Source: Ustulina deusta
Lineage: Eukaryota; Ascomycota; Sordariomycetes; Xylariales; Xylariaceae
Assembly (NCBI GenBank): GCA_023159155.1
Contig: JAJNNX010000023.1
Span: 310,001 to 374,000 of the forward strand
Direction of reading: 5' to 3'
DNA: 64,000 bases
Shown: positions 10,705 to 21,130 of the stretch, piece by piece
Layout of the letters: every line of letters starts with the position of its first letter
Numbering within the stretch: position 1 is the first letter of the stretch
Position numbers and translations under genes: made by a program
Notes under the pieces: model-generated
Told to the model about the DNA's origin: nothing
The model's database searches: none
Seen by the model: only the letters and a program-made list of their open reading frames with translations

Positions 10705-11238
10705 TTAGTACGGCTTAGCAGCCTGCTGGCAGGCCTTGAGCTGCTCGAGGTACCAGTTGCAGATCTGCATGTTCCCGTTGTTGTCGTCCATGCACTTGGT
10801 GAAGTTCTCGGCGGCGCCGGCGCAGTTGTTGGTGGGGGTGTACTGGTTCTGGTTGGCCGTGTTCGTCTGTTGCGGGGCCGCTTCGGCCGCCGGGGCGCTC
10901 GAGCCGCCGCTGAAGAGACCGCCGATGGCGTGGCCGATTGTCGAGCCGACTGCTACGCCGCTGGGGAGGGGGTTAGTTTTGTTGTGTGTGTGAGGTGTGG
11001 AAGGATGGGGTGGAAGGGAAGAAGGGAAGAAAAGCGGAACCTACGCTGCGGTGCTGGCCATCTGTCCGAAGAGACCTGGGCCCTGCGAGGCTGCGGGCGC
11101 AGGCGCAGGAGCGGCTTGAACCGGGGCATATGTGGACGCAGGACGAGTTTGCTGGTGTGTCGGCGCAGGAGCGCGAGAGGGAACGGATGGACGGGCGGGA
11201 GCCGCGGTAGGTCGGGAGGTGGGTCGTTGACGAGGCAT
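10705..11238 (-). CDS. MIX17: Twin-CX9C mitochondrial protein (MIX17/CHCHD2-10 family)
   Basis: Two exons, 11238-11045 and 10960-10705, giving 149 residues. The 84-base intron has a GTAGGT donor and a CCCCAG acceptor. The N-terminal half (1-60) is rich in Pro, Ala, Ser and Arg, like a mitochondrial presequence. A glycine-rich hydrophobic stretch (GVAVGSTIGHAIGGLFSGG, 66-84) follows. The C-terminus is a CHCH fold with two CX9C pairs, C111/C121 and C132/C142. This architecture is that of yeast Mix17 and human CHCHD2/CHCHD10, intermembrane-space proteins imported by the Mia40 disulphide relay and linked to respiratory-chain function. It is divergent from COQ4, sharing a 588-base promoter region. 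Confidence 0.93.
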
Positions 11239-11826
11239 CTTGGAGATATGTATGTGTAGGTGTGTACGTAGGAGGAAGACGGGTGTTCGTTCCGGTGATG
11301 ATAGGCAGCAAATCGAATGGGTCGTAGAGGGGGAAAAGACAGTCGGACTGCGTTGTTGTTGTTCGGAACCAGGGAAATAAATGGATGTAGACGGGCAAAA
11401 AGTTCAGGGTATGTCGGTTTTAAGAGGAGAAAAATGACAAGACCGGGGCAAGACGGACGAATGAGATAGCTCGGGCTGGAAGCTGCTGGATTTCCTGCTC
11501 CCTGAGTGGTCGATGTGCCAAGACACATGCAGCGCTAACCTGTCGGAGGTTTACAGCGCCGATCACCACTGCTACATACGAGGGGTCCCGAGACCACGGA
11601 GCCGCGGGTGGGTTAGGTAATCCCTATCTAAGTATCTACCTAATCATTCACATACCGTCTCCTCGTTCGATATTCGTCTCATGAACCAATCCAACAACGA
11701 ATAAGATGAAATTGAGAGAGTCGGTATCTTTGGTTGAATTCTGGACACAACTACCTCCAACCTCGATCAATCGGGCGAGAAACCTCGGCAAAACGGAGCA
11801 TTAGCTCCTCTCATCCAGAAGACAAG
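11239..11826. promoter_or_regulatory. Bidirectional promoter region, MIX17 / COQ4
   Basis: 588 bases lie between the start codons of two divergent genes for mitochondrial proteins. An upstream in-frame ATG for COQ4 lies at 11734. No obvious TATA box is visible. Confidence 0.5.
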
Positions 11827-12783
11827 ATGAAAGCCTTCCAGCCTTGTCTCCGATGCGTGTACCGCAGCCATAACACGGCCATCATCATCCCACCATTCTC
11901 CTCCTCCCTACCAGCATCTCTGCTCCCAACAACACCATCTCCCACCCCGCCATCCCGCACCCGCACCCGCACCTCTCCTCCCCAAACCCGGCCATTCTCC
12001 GTCCTCCACCGTCCGCCCCCAAACTACCCCGGCCATGTCCCCCTGACGGGCCTCGAACGCGCCGCGCTCGCCCTCGGCTCCGGCGTGCTCTCCTTCCTCG
12101 ACCCGCGCCGTGGCGACCTGATCGCGGCCTTCGGCGAGGCAACGGCGACGCCGTATTTCGCGGACCGGCTGCGGCGCGCCATGTTATCGTCGGCGACGGG
12201 GCGGCGGATCCTGCGGGACCGGCCGCGCATGACCTCGACGAGCCTGGACCTGCCGCGTCTGCGGGCGCTGCCGCCGTCGACGGTGGGCGCGACGTACGCG
12301 GCGTGGCTGGACCGCGAGGGCGTGACGCCCGACACGCGGGCGGGCGTGCGGTACGTCGACGACGAGGAGTGCGCCTACGTGGTGCAGCGGTACCGCGAGT
12401 CGCACGACTTCTACCACGCCCTGACGGGGCTGCCGGTCGTGCGCGAGGGCGAGGTGGCGCTCAAGGCCTTCGAGTTCGCCAACACGCTGCTGCCCATGAC
12501 GGGCTTCTCCGTCTTGGCCGTGGCGACGCTCAAGCCGGCCGAGCGGCGCCGCTTCTGGTCCATCTACGGGCCCTGGGCTGTGAGAAACGGCCTGCGCAGC
12601 GACGAGGTCATCAATGTGTACTGGGAAGAGGAGCTGGAAACCGATGTGTGCGAGCTCCGGGCTAGGCTGAGGATCGAGGCCCCGCCGGATTTGAGGGAGA
12701 TGCGTAAGAGGGAACGGGCGGAGAGGAAGATGGCGAGGGAGGCTGCGGTTGGTTCGTCACCTGTTGCTGCGTCGACGAGCTGA
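11827..12783 (+). CDS. COQ4: Ubiquinone biosynthesis protein COQ4
   Basis: A single-exon protein of 318 residues from the Met at 11827. An in-frame Met at 11734 would add 31 residues but lies before the better presequence-like start [13 protein letters not shown]. Residues 1-60 are rich in Pro, Ser, Thr and Arg, typical of mitochondrial import. The mature part has the COQ4 hallmark HDFYH (H193, D194, H197) followed after 11 residues by E209, the HDxxH-x11-E metal motif. Family blocks [29 protein letters not shown] and [14 protein letters not shown] are intact. Coq4 organises the coenzyme Q synthome on the matrix side of the inner membrane and has been tied to C1 decarboxylation/hydroxylation of the ring. 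GC content is much higher here than in the flanks. Confidence 0.95.
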   Translation: MKAFQPCLRCVYRSHNTAIIIPPFSSSLPASLLPTTPSPTPPSRTRTRTSPPQTRPFSVLHRPPPNYPGHVPLTGLERAALALGSGVLSFLDPRRGDLIAAFGEATATPYFADRLRRAMLSSATGRRILRDRPRMTSTSLDLPRLRALPPSTVGATYAAWLDREGVTPDTRAGVRYVDDEECAYVVQRYRESHDFYHALTGLPVVREGEVALKAFEFANTLLPMTGFSVLAVATLKPAERRRFWSIYGPWAVRNGLRSDEVINVYWEEELETDVCELRARLRIEAPPDLREMRKRERAERKMAREAAVGSSPVAASTS

Positions 12784-13097
12784 GGGTGGGATGGCGGTGA
12801 TGATGGGAATGGGAGAGAGAAGGCCAGGTGTTGTATAATCAGTTGTACTATACTGTACTGCCTTGTAATCGTAAATCAGATGGACATGGAGATATACCCC
12901 TGACTGAAACCCCCTCCCAAAGAAACGCCAAACCATGCAATCTTGTTCATCGCGAAGCTGCCTACCGTTTTGTCTTGTCTCCCTCCAGGCCGTCAATGAT
13001 GTATATATCTTGTCTTGATTCCCACAATGTGCTCTCTCTCTCCTACTTCCTCCAGGTATTCCCCATCATCCCACCCCAGTCCAACCCAACCACGCAC
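12784..13097. other. Convergent 3' flanks of COQ4 and the PDCD5 gene
   Basis: 314 bases of spacer with the two 3' untranslated regions. Nothing else is seen. Confidence 0.35.
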
Positions 13098-13771
13098 TCA
13101 CAAATCCAACAAATCATCATCCTCATCATCCCACCCCTTCCGTCGACTGACCACAATCTTCTCCTCCTCCTTATTCTCAGCCACGGCGGCCAAGAGTTCC
13201 TTCAGCTGAGCCTCGGTGACCTTCTGCCGCAACTGGCCCGTCCGCGCCAGCGTGATCAGCCTGTTCTCGATGTCGGCCGCGCGCGACTCCTTGACGAGTC
13301 TGATGCGGCCCAGTCGGTCCGCGGCCTCGGGGTGCAGGATTTGGTTCAGGATCGATTGGCGGGCTTCGGCTTGAATCGCGGGCGGGGGTATTAGTTAGTT
13401 AAGACAGAGAAGGGAGACGTGGGTTCAATCGGCGCGGGATCGAGGCGAGGAAAACGACACGGTACCTTCTTGTCTGTTTGTGTTGGTAATTCGTTAGCAT
13501 GACAATGACGCGAATAGATAACGAGCCAGGTCGGTAGATGGGGTCGGGATGAGGTAGATCTGGAAGAACCCACTGTTTTTGCGCTTCGGCTTGACTTTGT
13601 CCGCCTGGTCCTCCCCCCGACGCTCCTCCTCCCTGTTGCGCTTTGAGCTGCTCGAGGCGGGCTTTGCGGATCTGGTTTGCTTGGGCGATTAGGCTGGTTT
13701 TGTCTGGTGGGGTGTGTATCGGAAAGGCGGGGTGACGATGCGCGTACCTGTTCCAAGTCGGCGTCGGCCAT
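13098..13771 (-). CDS. PDCD5-family protein with an 8-base microexon
   Basis: Four exons: 13771-13748, 13671-13574, 13473-13466 and 13369-13098, giving 133 residues. Exon 1 encodes only MADADLEQ and splices to IRKARLEQLKAQQGGG. Exon 3 is an 8-base microexon; it is needed to join AEAQK to QQEAEARQSILNQILHPEA in frame, and this is exactly the family sequence at that point. The three-helix PDCD5 core (EAADRLGRIRLVKESRA..., ARTGQLRQKVTEAQLKELL) and the acidic WDDEDDD C-terminus are intact. PDCD5/TFAR19 proteins are small, conserved in archaea and eukaryotes; in animals they regulate apoptosis and Tip60, and interact with the chaperonin CCT. The fungal role is poorly known. Confidence 0.92.
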
Positions 13772-14140
13772 GGTCTCTCAGCTGTGGGATCTGTCTTTTC
13801 TTAAAAATGCGGATTTTATGTGTTGTAAGTGTGCAAGATGTAGTTGCGATGTGATGGTATGATGAGTAGAGTGGTGTATAAATGGTAGGTCTGTCTACAT
13901 TCCTTGTTGGTTTGCGACAGCTTGAAATTTGTGGCGGGGTAGGTAACTCAATTAGCCGTCCTATACAGAGCTTCGCCAACCAGGAATCAGGACTGTCTCA
14001 ACAGACCATGTTTGCCTCAGGGCTTCATTAATGTGAAATAAAGAGGTAGCTTGATACCAGACCTCATATACTCCTAGTAGCATACAATATAGAATTCCAA
14101 TCCCAGTAAAACAAGCCCAACCTAGATAACTGTCTGATCC
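13772..14140. promoter_or_regulatory. Upstream region of the PDCD5 gene
   Basis: 369 bases lie between the PDCD5 start and the 3' end of the protease-pseudokinase-VWA gene. No gene is visible. Confidence 0.3.
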
Positions 14141-17100
14141 TCATTCGCTCACGGTACTTCCACCCAGCATTTCCCATACACTCCCTGTATCGAATGTAAC
14201 GCCGAATGTAATACTATTGCTATTATCTAGTTAAAAATGAACCTTTTTACGATAAAGAAAAAGGGAAAAGCTTTGAGGGACAAATTACATACCTGGCTTG
14301 ACTCTTGCTCGAGTCAGAAGTCGCTCCACCAAAAGTGTCCTCTAAGTGTTTCAACCTAAGGCCTCCAGCCTCACTGTTCCCAAATCTGATGAATTGAAGG
14401 ATGACAAAATCTTTTGACTTGTTCCTGCGATTGACCTCCCGCACTAACCTGTAGATAGGGTTTTCCGCCCCGGCCAGGGCAGCATCGCTAGAATCCAGAC
14501 CAGGCGATTGCCAGATGCCGTCTGTGAGGACGTAGATGCTGATCGGCCGGCCCAACGATGTGCTTGCGAAACCTGGTGCCCCATCATCCCCGATCCCTAT
14601 ATTTTGTGTTATGATTCGGTCTATCAATACCTCGAGACTGTTTCCCATTGTCGACACTCCACCAACAGGCTTCGTCTTGAGAATGTCTACCAGCCTACCA
14701 GTTTTCTCTTTGCGGTATCCGATGATCGGATCGGATTTGAGGTAAAGGTCTACACGGTCGTCTACTGGCTGGGCAATCTCGAAAACGGCCTCCAAGGCTT
14801 TAATGGTGTCGGTTACATATTCCCAATGTACTGCCATTGAGGCGCTATTGTCGACGAAGAATACGTGATCGCGTTCATCGAGCGCGTTCAATCTGTCTTT
14901 CAAATCGAACTTAGCTTCGGTAAGCCTTTGCCAACTAAGCGCAGGGGAAATATCCGGGCTTGTCAAATCGCGCATCCACTTGTTGATATCTTCTACAGTC
15001 GGTCTATACCAATCGAACTTGGCCAAAGTCAGTGGGTCAACACCTTCGACGAGACCTTGCGGATGACTGCCTCCAAAGATCCAATTCAAATCAGATATAA
15101 ATTTCAGGGCATTCGATGTAGATGATGATCCAGCCCCTTTAGAGTCTACGCTGGTAGAGCGACTTGTCCAGCTTCCCAACTTGTTTTTATATGCATGCAG
15201 GTTGTCATGGAAATCTCGATATAGCTGCCTCGTGCTCTGAGAAGTCTGGGGGCCGTTACGCGGCGTATGATGGAGGACAATGCGAGTAACTGCTTGGGTG
15301 GTTGTGTTCGAGGATGGAAGCTTCCTCCATTTTTGGTATATCGCATTTAATTCGGCATTGCCTGCCTCTTCGTCATTGCCTGCCTTTGCGTATCCCAAAA
15401 TCCAGCGGCAAAATGTCTCTTCATGTCCAGGAATAGGCCAACCGTCGAAACCAAACAGCATCCACGCAGCACAGTGAAGAACAATTCTTCCGAATGCCCA
15501 CACGTCAGCACGAGGTCGAGACAGGGATCCGGTGACGATCGAAGGAGACACGGCGTTAAATTGGGTACTGTTAGTCGATAAATCCCAAGCGAGGTCGGGC
15601 CGAGACTTATTGTAACCACAATGCAGTGGGCTCAATCCGAAACCTACGAGCTTAAATCTTGGCTGCTGGCGGGCACTTCCGATGGCTGGATACGCCATGA
15701 TCGTTGGATTCATCGCGCCTTCACTGCTGTGCGTTATGTTCCAGGTCCAGTCTGGAAGCCATGATGGTAGTTTCTGGGCTTCTGGAAGATTATGAATTCT
15801 CTCAAGTCCTTTCAGCAGCTCAAATAAATTTTGCCAGAATTGGAACCCGCAGGAAGCATCCTTGGGGATTCTCTCTTTGCACAAAAAGTCTGCCAAAGGA
15901 ACACCGTTAGAGTCTTCCAAGATGATTGTCCCTTTTGCACCCTGAGAGAATGATCCGTAATACTCGATCATATGCTTAGATCCTCCGCGCTCGCGTAGAG
16001 CTTTATAGGCCTCGGTCTCGTGCAACCAATCATTGCGGGTACTATGTGTGTGCCCATCGAGTGTGTCAGAATCGCACGGGAATGTTGCTCTGTGAGCTTG
16101 CGTTGCTGTAGATTGAGTATCGCTCAGGTCATACGTTTTAAAAATCACGTTGTTCTAGAATATCATTAGCAACTCGAGATATCTGGAACCTTGTATCGCG
16201 GTTCTACTCACACTAGGCATCGATATGTTGCATTCCTCGTTGATGAGCACTCTCGCAAAGGCGTACTTTTTACTCCGACTTAGGCTTGGCAACATTTCCT
16301 GGGATATTATGGGGAGTATGGTTTTAGGATGGAGCTTCAACAAGTCCAGACGTGATTTGTCAAATTCTAACGGACAAAACAACCACTGGTACTCTTCAAA
16401 GAGGTCGAAAAGACCCTCCATCTCGTACCTTCCCAGGTCATCTCTCTCCAAAGGCAGCTGGCTGTCGTCAATTCCATGGCTGAAGAACCGAGGGAATTCC
16501 GCTGGTTTGCCAATATATGTAAGTATAGAGAATAAGCGTAGATAAGATTGAGAGAAAATGTGGAAGTGGATGCCGAGTTCAGTAAGATGAGAGAAGACGC
16601 ATCCCTGAGACCAGTACTTTATCAGCTTCGGCGCAGTAATATACTTGGTCGCTTTGCCGTTCCCATCGACACCAAGGCGGCCCTGGTCGCTCACAAAGCT
16701 CCGAAATATAGGTTGCTCAAAGAGACTAGAGACTTTTATCGGTGCTACTTTAACGGGCAGTCCAGTTTGCGCCTCAATGTCGGATAAGATTTCGTCCATG
16801 CTGAGGAGATAGCATTGGTTTAGAGGTTGGCAGTTACCGATGAGCATACCCATCACTTTCCCGTCTTTAACTCGAATGACCCAAGAACCAGAATCGCCTT
16901 GCGTTGTGGATCCATCGCTAGCAACTAAAACGGACTGGGGTGAAGCATCGAACGGGAGACCAAATACGGCATTCGAGACAAGCTTAGTCCTGATGATGGC
17001 TGAGGGGGTAAGAATGTCAATATAGCTCGCAGTCGTCAAAGATTTTTCATTCGGAACGCAGAGATGAGGTATGTTTCCTATGGCGATACTAGGATGTGTG

Positions 17101-18155
17101 ATGGTAAGTAAAGCCCAGTCCAGTCCGAATTGAGTGGGCTCGTTTGCGCCGCCGATCTTGGAAATATGTTCCAGGTATCCAATCGTCGTTTTAGTGTTGA
17201 CATTTGACGATAGAGCTTGTGACGCTGGCTCTTCCGGGCCTAAACGATCCGGCCTTCGATATGACCTAGGAAGCTGCGTCGATAGACTCGACTCGTAGAG
17301 TGTTTCGTCGGCGAAGCCACTATCGCTGTCGAGGTCACTATCATCGTCCTCGCAACTCTGACTGTCCGATACCAGAAACTCGAATTCAGACTCGTCAATA
17401 GCGAACGGTTCTATGGGCGAAATTGGCTGGCGAGGGGAGAAGACATGTGCGACGGTCAAAGCCAAAGTTTGGTGCCCGACAACGAGGAAGCCCCCGACAG
17501 TTGCATTGCCGATATAGAGGTCATCCTTCCATATCTCAACCGATGCGCCATTGAAATAGGGTGGAATTATGTCTCCAGAAATGCAAACTTTATATTCATG
17601 ACTAGGGAGCCTATGGCCTGGTGAGAAGCCTATGTGGTGAGTGGTCTGACACGTAACTGTGATAGAAGCTGGGAGCTTGAAGCAGCCCCAACGGGAGAAG
17701 TTCTTCAGAATCTTGCTTCCTGTGATTACTACCTTAAGACGTGCGGCAACCCATTCTTCAGCAGCGACGATAGTCAGATGGGGGGAGGCATGGGACTGGT
17801 CAGGCCCGATGAGAAAGCTTTCGAGGGAATAGGTTGGTGCGTGGAAAGGGCTTGAGTAGTTCTTGGGCCGGCGATCCTGCGAATATGGCCGTTTCTCGTT
17901 GATCAGGCGAAGAAAGGTATTCTGAAGGTCTAATGCGGTTGCGCGAAGGTCGCCGATAATCCGCCAACCGATGATCTTGCTAAAACTAGTTGAGAGGCGG
18001 AAACACTCATCTCCGAAGCAATTCAAATGACTTGGATCTGTCTTCTTCAGCCGCTGCCGCACCGCAAGTTCTCCGTTCTTCAAAATAGATAGTGGTTTCT
18101 GAAGAGAAACCGGTGAAGGTGCTGTCATCGTTGCCATCGTTGTCGCTGCCGCCAT
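14141..18155 (-). CDS. Trypsin-like protease / pseudokinase / VWA fusion protein
   Basis: Three exons, 18155-16212, 16154-14293 and 14219-14141, give one 1294-residue protein. Intron 1 has GTGAGT, TGCTAAT and TCTAG; intron 2 has GTATGT and TAATAG. Domains in order: (1) trypsin-like serine protease, about 200-460, with a complete triad: His237 in LTVAHVF, Asp346 in LDWALL and Ser422 in QGDSGSW. (2) Kinase-like domain, about 620-905, with a beta-3 lysine (VIFK654), helix-C Glu near 694-696 and ADVWAFG at 864-870. No HRD loop is visible and DFG is replaced by GFG (819-821), so it is probably a pseudokinase. (3) VWA domain, about 1076-1290, with a full MIDAS: D1083-x-S1085-x-S1087, a Thr near 1150 and D1193. 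The tail FDTGSVWEMLGG comes from exon 3. Function is unknown; signalling or immune-type activation of the protease is inference. Confidence 0.85.
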
Positions 18156-18607
18156 TGCAATGGTGCAAGATGAGTGTTGCTTCTCGTGAGGGACATGGAA
18201 GTGAATGCCTAGGTAAGATCACTAGTGGTTGGGTATTGCCACCAGGCAGCCATACCTACATCATGGACACAACACAGCCCCGAGCCTTGGCGCTCTTGCG
18301 GTTCACTGCTACCCTGATCCTTCAAAACACAGCCCCTGGCGATGGCTGTGAAGGCTCCCTCAGAGTCTCGTTTCAATTTGTATGGAAAAAGTCACTGATA
18401 ATACCTAGGCGCGATTGTAAGCACAACAACAAGCGTCAGAAACCACCATCACAGCAGAGAAACCCCCGCGCAACGACAAGTGCCTTTCACCTACTATACG
18501 CGCAGAGGTCTTGACACTTTGGAAAGGTTGCTTATCAAAGGCGCCGCTGTGAATGTAACAACGAGGCCCGAGAAGAGGGAAGAAGGGAGGGGAAACCTGC
18601 AATCAAA
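18156..18607. promoter_or_regulatory. Bidirectional promoter region of the fusion gene and membrane gene
   Basis: 452 bases lie between the start codons of the divergent protease-pseudokinase-VWA gene and the membrane-protein gene. No separate gene is supported; a 140-residue frame that crosses it is probably chance. Confidence 0.45.
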
Positions 18608-19727
18608 ATGTCGAGACCCCCCTCCGGAACATCCTTACATGCCTCACAGTTCTTCTCTTCTGACCCTTTATCACAAGATGAAAAGGAGACCTTTCTAGAT
18701 CAGCTATGGCCAAGGTCATCTGAGCACCAGACAACAGTGAACAGAATGAGCGACTTTGATTTTTACTTCAGTTTCGTGGACCAGGAGCGCAACCCAGCGG
18801 CAGCCGAGGACCATGCCATCACCAAATTCGATGATCTATTTTTCATTGTCAGCATTCTCCAGAAGCATCACTCATTGGAATTCGGACAAATCGTCACGGC
18901 GATCCAAAACCGCCGACCTGATCTACCAATAACATCACCAAAGTTCTCGCACTCCATTGAGCTGGTAGTACGTCTCTGGCTGATGATGAACATTCGGAAT
19001 CGGATGCCGTCCGATCTTTATCAGCTGCAAACATCGATACCATGGCACGACAACAGCAGCCTTTCATCAGTGCTCACAACTCATATTACGCGTCACCAAT
19101 GTGATCAGGGCGGCAAATTTTCCGAATATTTCAACTTCTACGACATGAAGAGAATCGGAGGGATTAGAGTGGAATGGACAAACAATCTTACCTTGCACCT
19201 AACCATGAAGGGCTCCCTTATTTACGTCTTCCATGGGGTGTCTATCCTGAAGAGAATGCGGGAATCAACCTCAACCTCGTAAAGACACCCCTCTACGAAA
19301 ACGTTGTCGTTGAACCTTGAAAGGGGGATTGTGACTAACATTTCGTTCCAGTTCGTTTCTCAACCCGGATTTTATCGAGGAGACGCTCGCCACTGTTGAC
19401 CTCCTGATTCCCTTTACTAAGGCTAGCTGTAATGGCTGGCTGGCCGATGAGATTAAGCGATTGGGGCTCGATCAGAACATCATACACCGAGCTCCTCCCG
19501 CAATGAATAAATCTAGATACCCGTACTGGCAGGATAAGCTTCTCGCTATTGAAGAGACCTTTGAGAAGTCGAAGCCAAGAAGCTTCCTGCAGTGGTGGCA
19601 CGATACCCGCGATATGCAGCAGTGGTGGGGATTCTGGCTTCTTGTTACGGGCATATTTTTAACTGTGATGTTTGGGCTAATTCAATCTGTAACAGGAATC
19701 ATACAGGTATTGAGGCCTAGTGGCTGA
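18608..19727 (+). CDS. Fungal tail-anchored membrane protein, unknown function
   Basis: Two exons, 18608-19278 and 19352-19727, give 348 residues. The 73-base intron has a GTAAAG donor, GACTAAC branch point and CCAG acceptor, and the join yields MRESTSTSSFLNPDFIEETL. The pattern FLNPDFIEETLATVDLLIP, the block YPYWQDKLLAIEETFE, then WW and one C-terminal membrane helix (WGFWLLVTGIFLTVMFGLIQ, roughly 318-337) matches a fungus-specific family I have seen only as hypothetical proteins. The soluble part would face the cytosol. After residue CAG at the position of GIIQ, an alternative donor (GTATTG) and a downstream TTCTAG acceptor at 19768 could give a different C-terminus. The gene is head-to-head with the fusion gene, so a joint function is possible but unproven. 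Confidence 0.8.
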
Positions 19728-20180
19728 CTGAACTGACTTTCAACTGACGCTGGTATGTTGTTCTAGCAGATGGGACGGGCGGGATCTCTGTCATGCCACA
19801 TATATGCTGGCGTATGCGGTCCCTACTCGGAAGCGTATAGATACGTACGGAAGCCCGGATATCCCACTTGGTCTGGAGGGCATGGCGTCTCTACAGGATC
19901 TGGACTTGAACGTATTGTCAAAGCCCGCGTTTTGGAGGATGAAGGCTAGAAGGTCTGTCGATTGAAGGTTGAGTTTGCTGAAGGGGGTGTTGGGAGCTCA
20001 ATAGTAGACAAGAGTCATAGATGGATAGATCCAAGAATTGGCGGATACTGCCACTGTACACCGCCCGAAGTCACCCCGTACTCCCACACACACTCTACGC
20101 TACCGTAGGTAGATAGTACTTACCACTTAGGTGCTTTAGGTACTGAATCCAGGTATGTATAGGGGACTCCGGTTGTAGAT
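19728..20180. other. Spacer after the membrane-protein gene
   Basis: From 19768 an open frame of about 65 codons (starting around RWDGRDLCHATYMLAY) runs to a stop near 19966. It could be an alternative last exon or a gene remnant; I do not recognise it. The remainder is non-coding. Confidence 0.3.
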
Positions 20181-21130
20181 ACCAACTTGAAAACCCCCAG
20201 TTACCAACTCTTGAACATCTCAGGTTGTATGCAAAGCGATACTATTATACGATATGTTCATATCACAACGCAAGAGTATTTTCAGCGAATTCGAACAGAA
20301 TCCGAGATTGCTGAGAATTCTATATTTCCTACAACACCCGTGAAAGTGGAATATGTAAGACGGATTCAGAATTTGCAGAGCAACCATCTTCGTACCCCTC
20401 ATACGACTGCACAAGTCATTGTTGGGGAAGTCAGACATACTCGGCCTCGGACTACGAACACTGTACAACTGCGCAATAAATGCACGCGACAGCATTAGGA
20501 AGATGCCATTGTCATATTCCATCGATAACAAGCACGTAGACGTAGTAGAGCTAGTTCCTCGAGAAGTGTGTCGAGGTCGACTCGAAAGCTGTAGCCAGGA
20601 CGCCATTATCGTCTGCTTCTAAGGAAGGGCATGCGACTCTAGTGCGACTTCTCCTCAATAAATATACTGAAATTCGATTCAAACGTAGATAACGGTGCAC
20701 CACAATTACATGCCACTAGAGGCAGGCAGGCAGGCAGGCAGTGGCACGACAGCTCCTCGAGAAAAGCGCTGATGTCAACTCCAAGACCACAGAGTAAGAT
20801 GACGTTGATGCAGGCAGTACACCGCGATCGCATGCCGCAGGGTGGGGTGGTGTGAGACCGTGGTACGAAAAAAGGCGCTGCTGTCGAATCGAAGGATGAA
20901 GATAGTGGGTGGGACGCTGTTATTATTCAATGCGGCTGAAGACGGATATGAGACGGGAGTTGGATTATTTCTCGAAAAGGGTGCGGAGATCGAGTCGCTA
21001 GATAGGTACTACCGATGGGAATACATTGTTACTGTCTGCCATTGAGAATGGTCGCGAGGCTGTGGCGACTGCTTCGGAGAAGGCCTCTGGGTGGTGGATG
21101 GGTCGAAGATGATATCGGTTGATTATTTGT
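20181..21130 (+). pseudogene. Decayed NACHT/ankyrin (NLR-like) gene remnant
   Basis: Fragments in several frames read like the region before and inside the ankyrin array of fungal NACHT-ankyrin proteins. IIRYVHITTQEYFQRIR (about 20238-20300) resembles the block that precedes the repeats. Broken repeats follow: YSIDNKHVDVVEL near 20520, RTPLSSASKEGHATLVRLLLNK near 20600-20665, LFNAAEDGYETGVGLFLEKGAEIES near 20925-20995 and LLSAIENGREAVATASEKA near 21030-21085. Stops and frameshifts separate them, and an (AGGC)n stretch at about 20721-20741 interrupts the array. No start, NACHT ATPase motifs or full repeat remain, so it cannot be functional. Such proteins act as intracellular sensors with C-terminal ligand-binding repeats. 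Confidence 0.7.

Noticed and set aside
10558..11259. 233-residue plus-strand frame over MIX17
   Set aside because: Opposite the verified two-exon MIX17; low-complexity Arg/Gly/Val composition and partly built on the CGTCT repeat.
11885..12665. Arg-rich frames opposite or alongside COQ4
   Set aside because: GC-rich shadow frames of COQ4, no domain.
14247..18155. Two separate genes (16155-18155 and 14247-16148)
   Set aside because: The second frame has no ATG at its start (GTG was read as a start), and a consensus intron joins it in phase to the first frame, inside a kinase-like domain.
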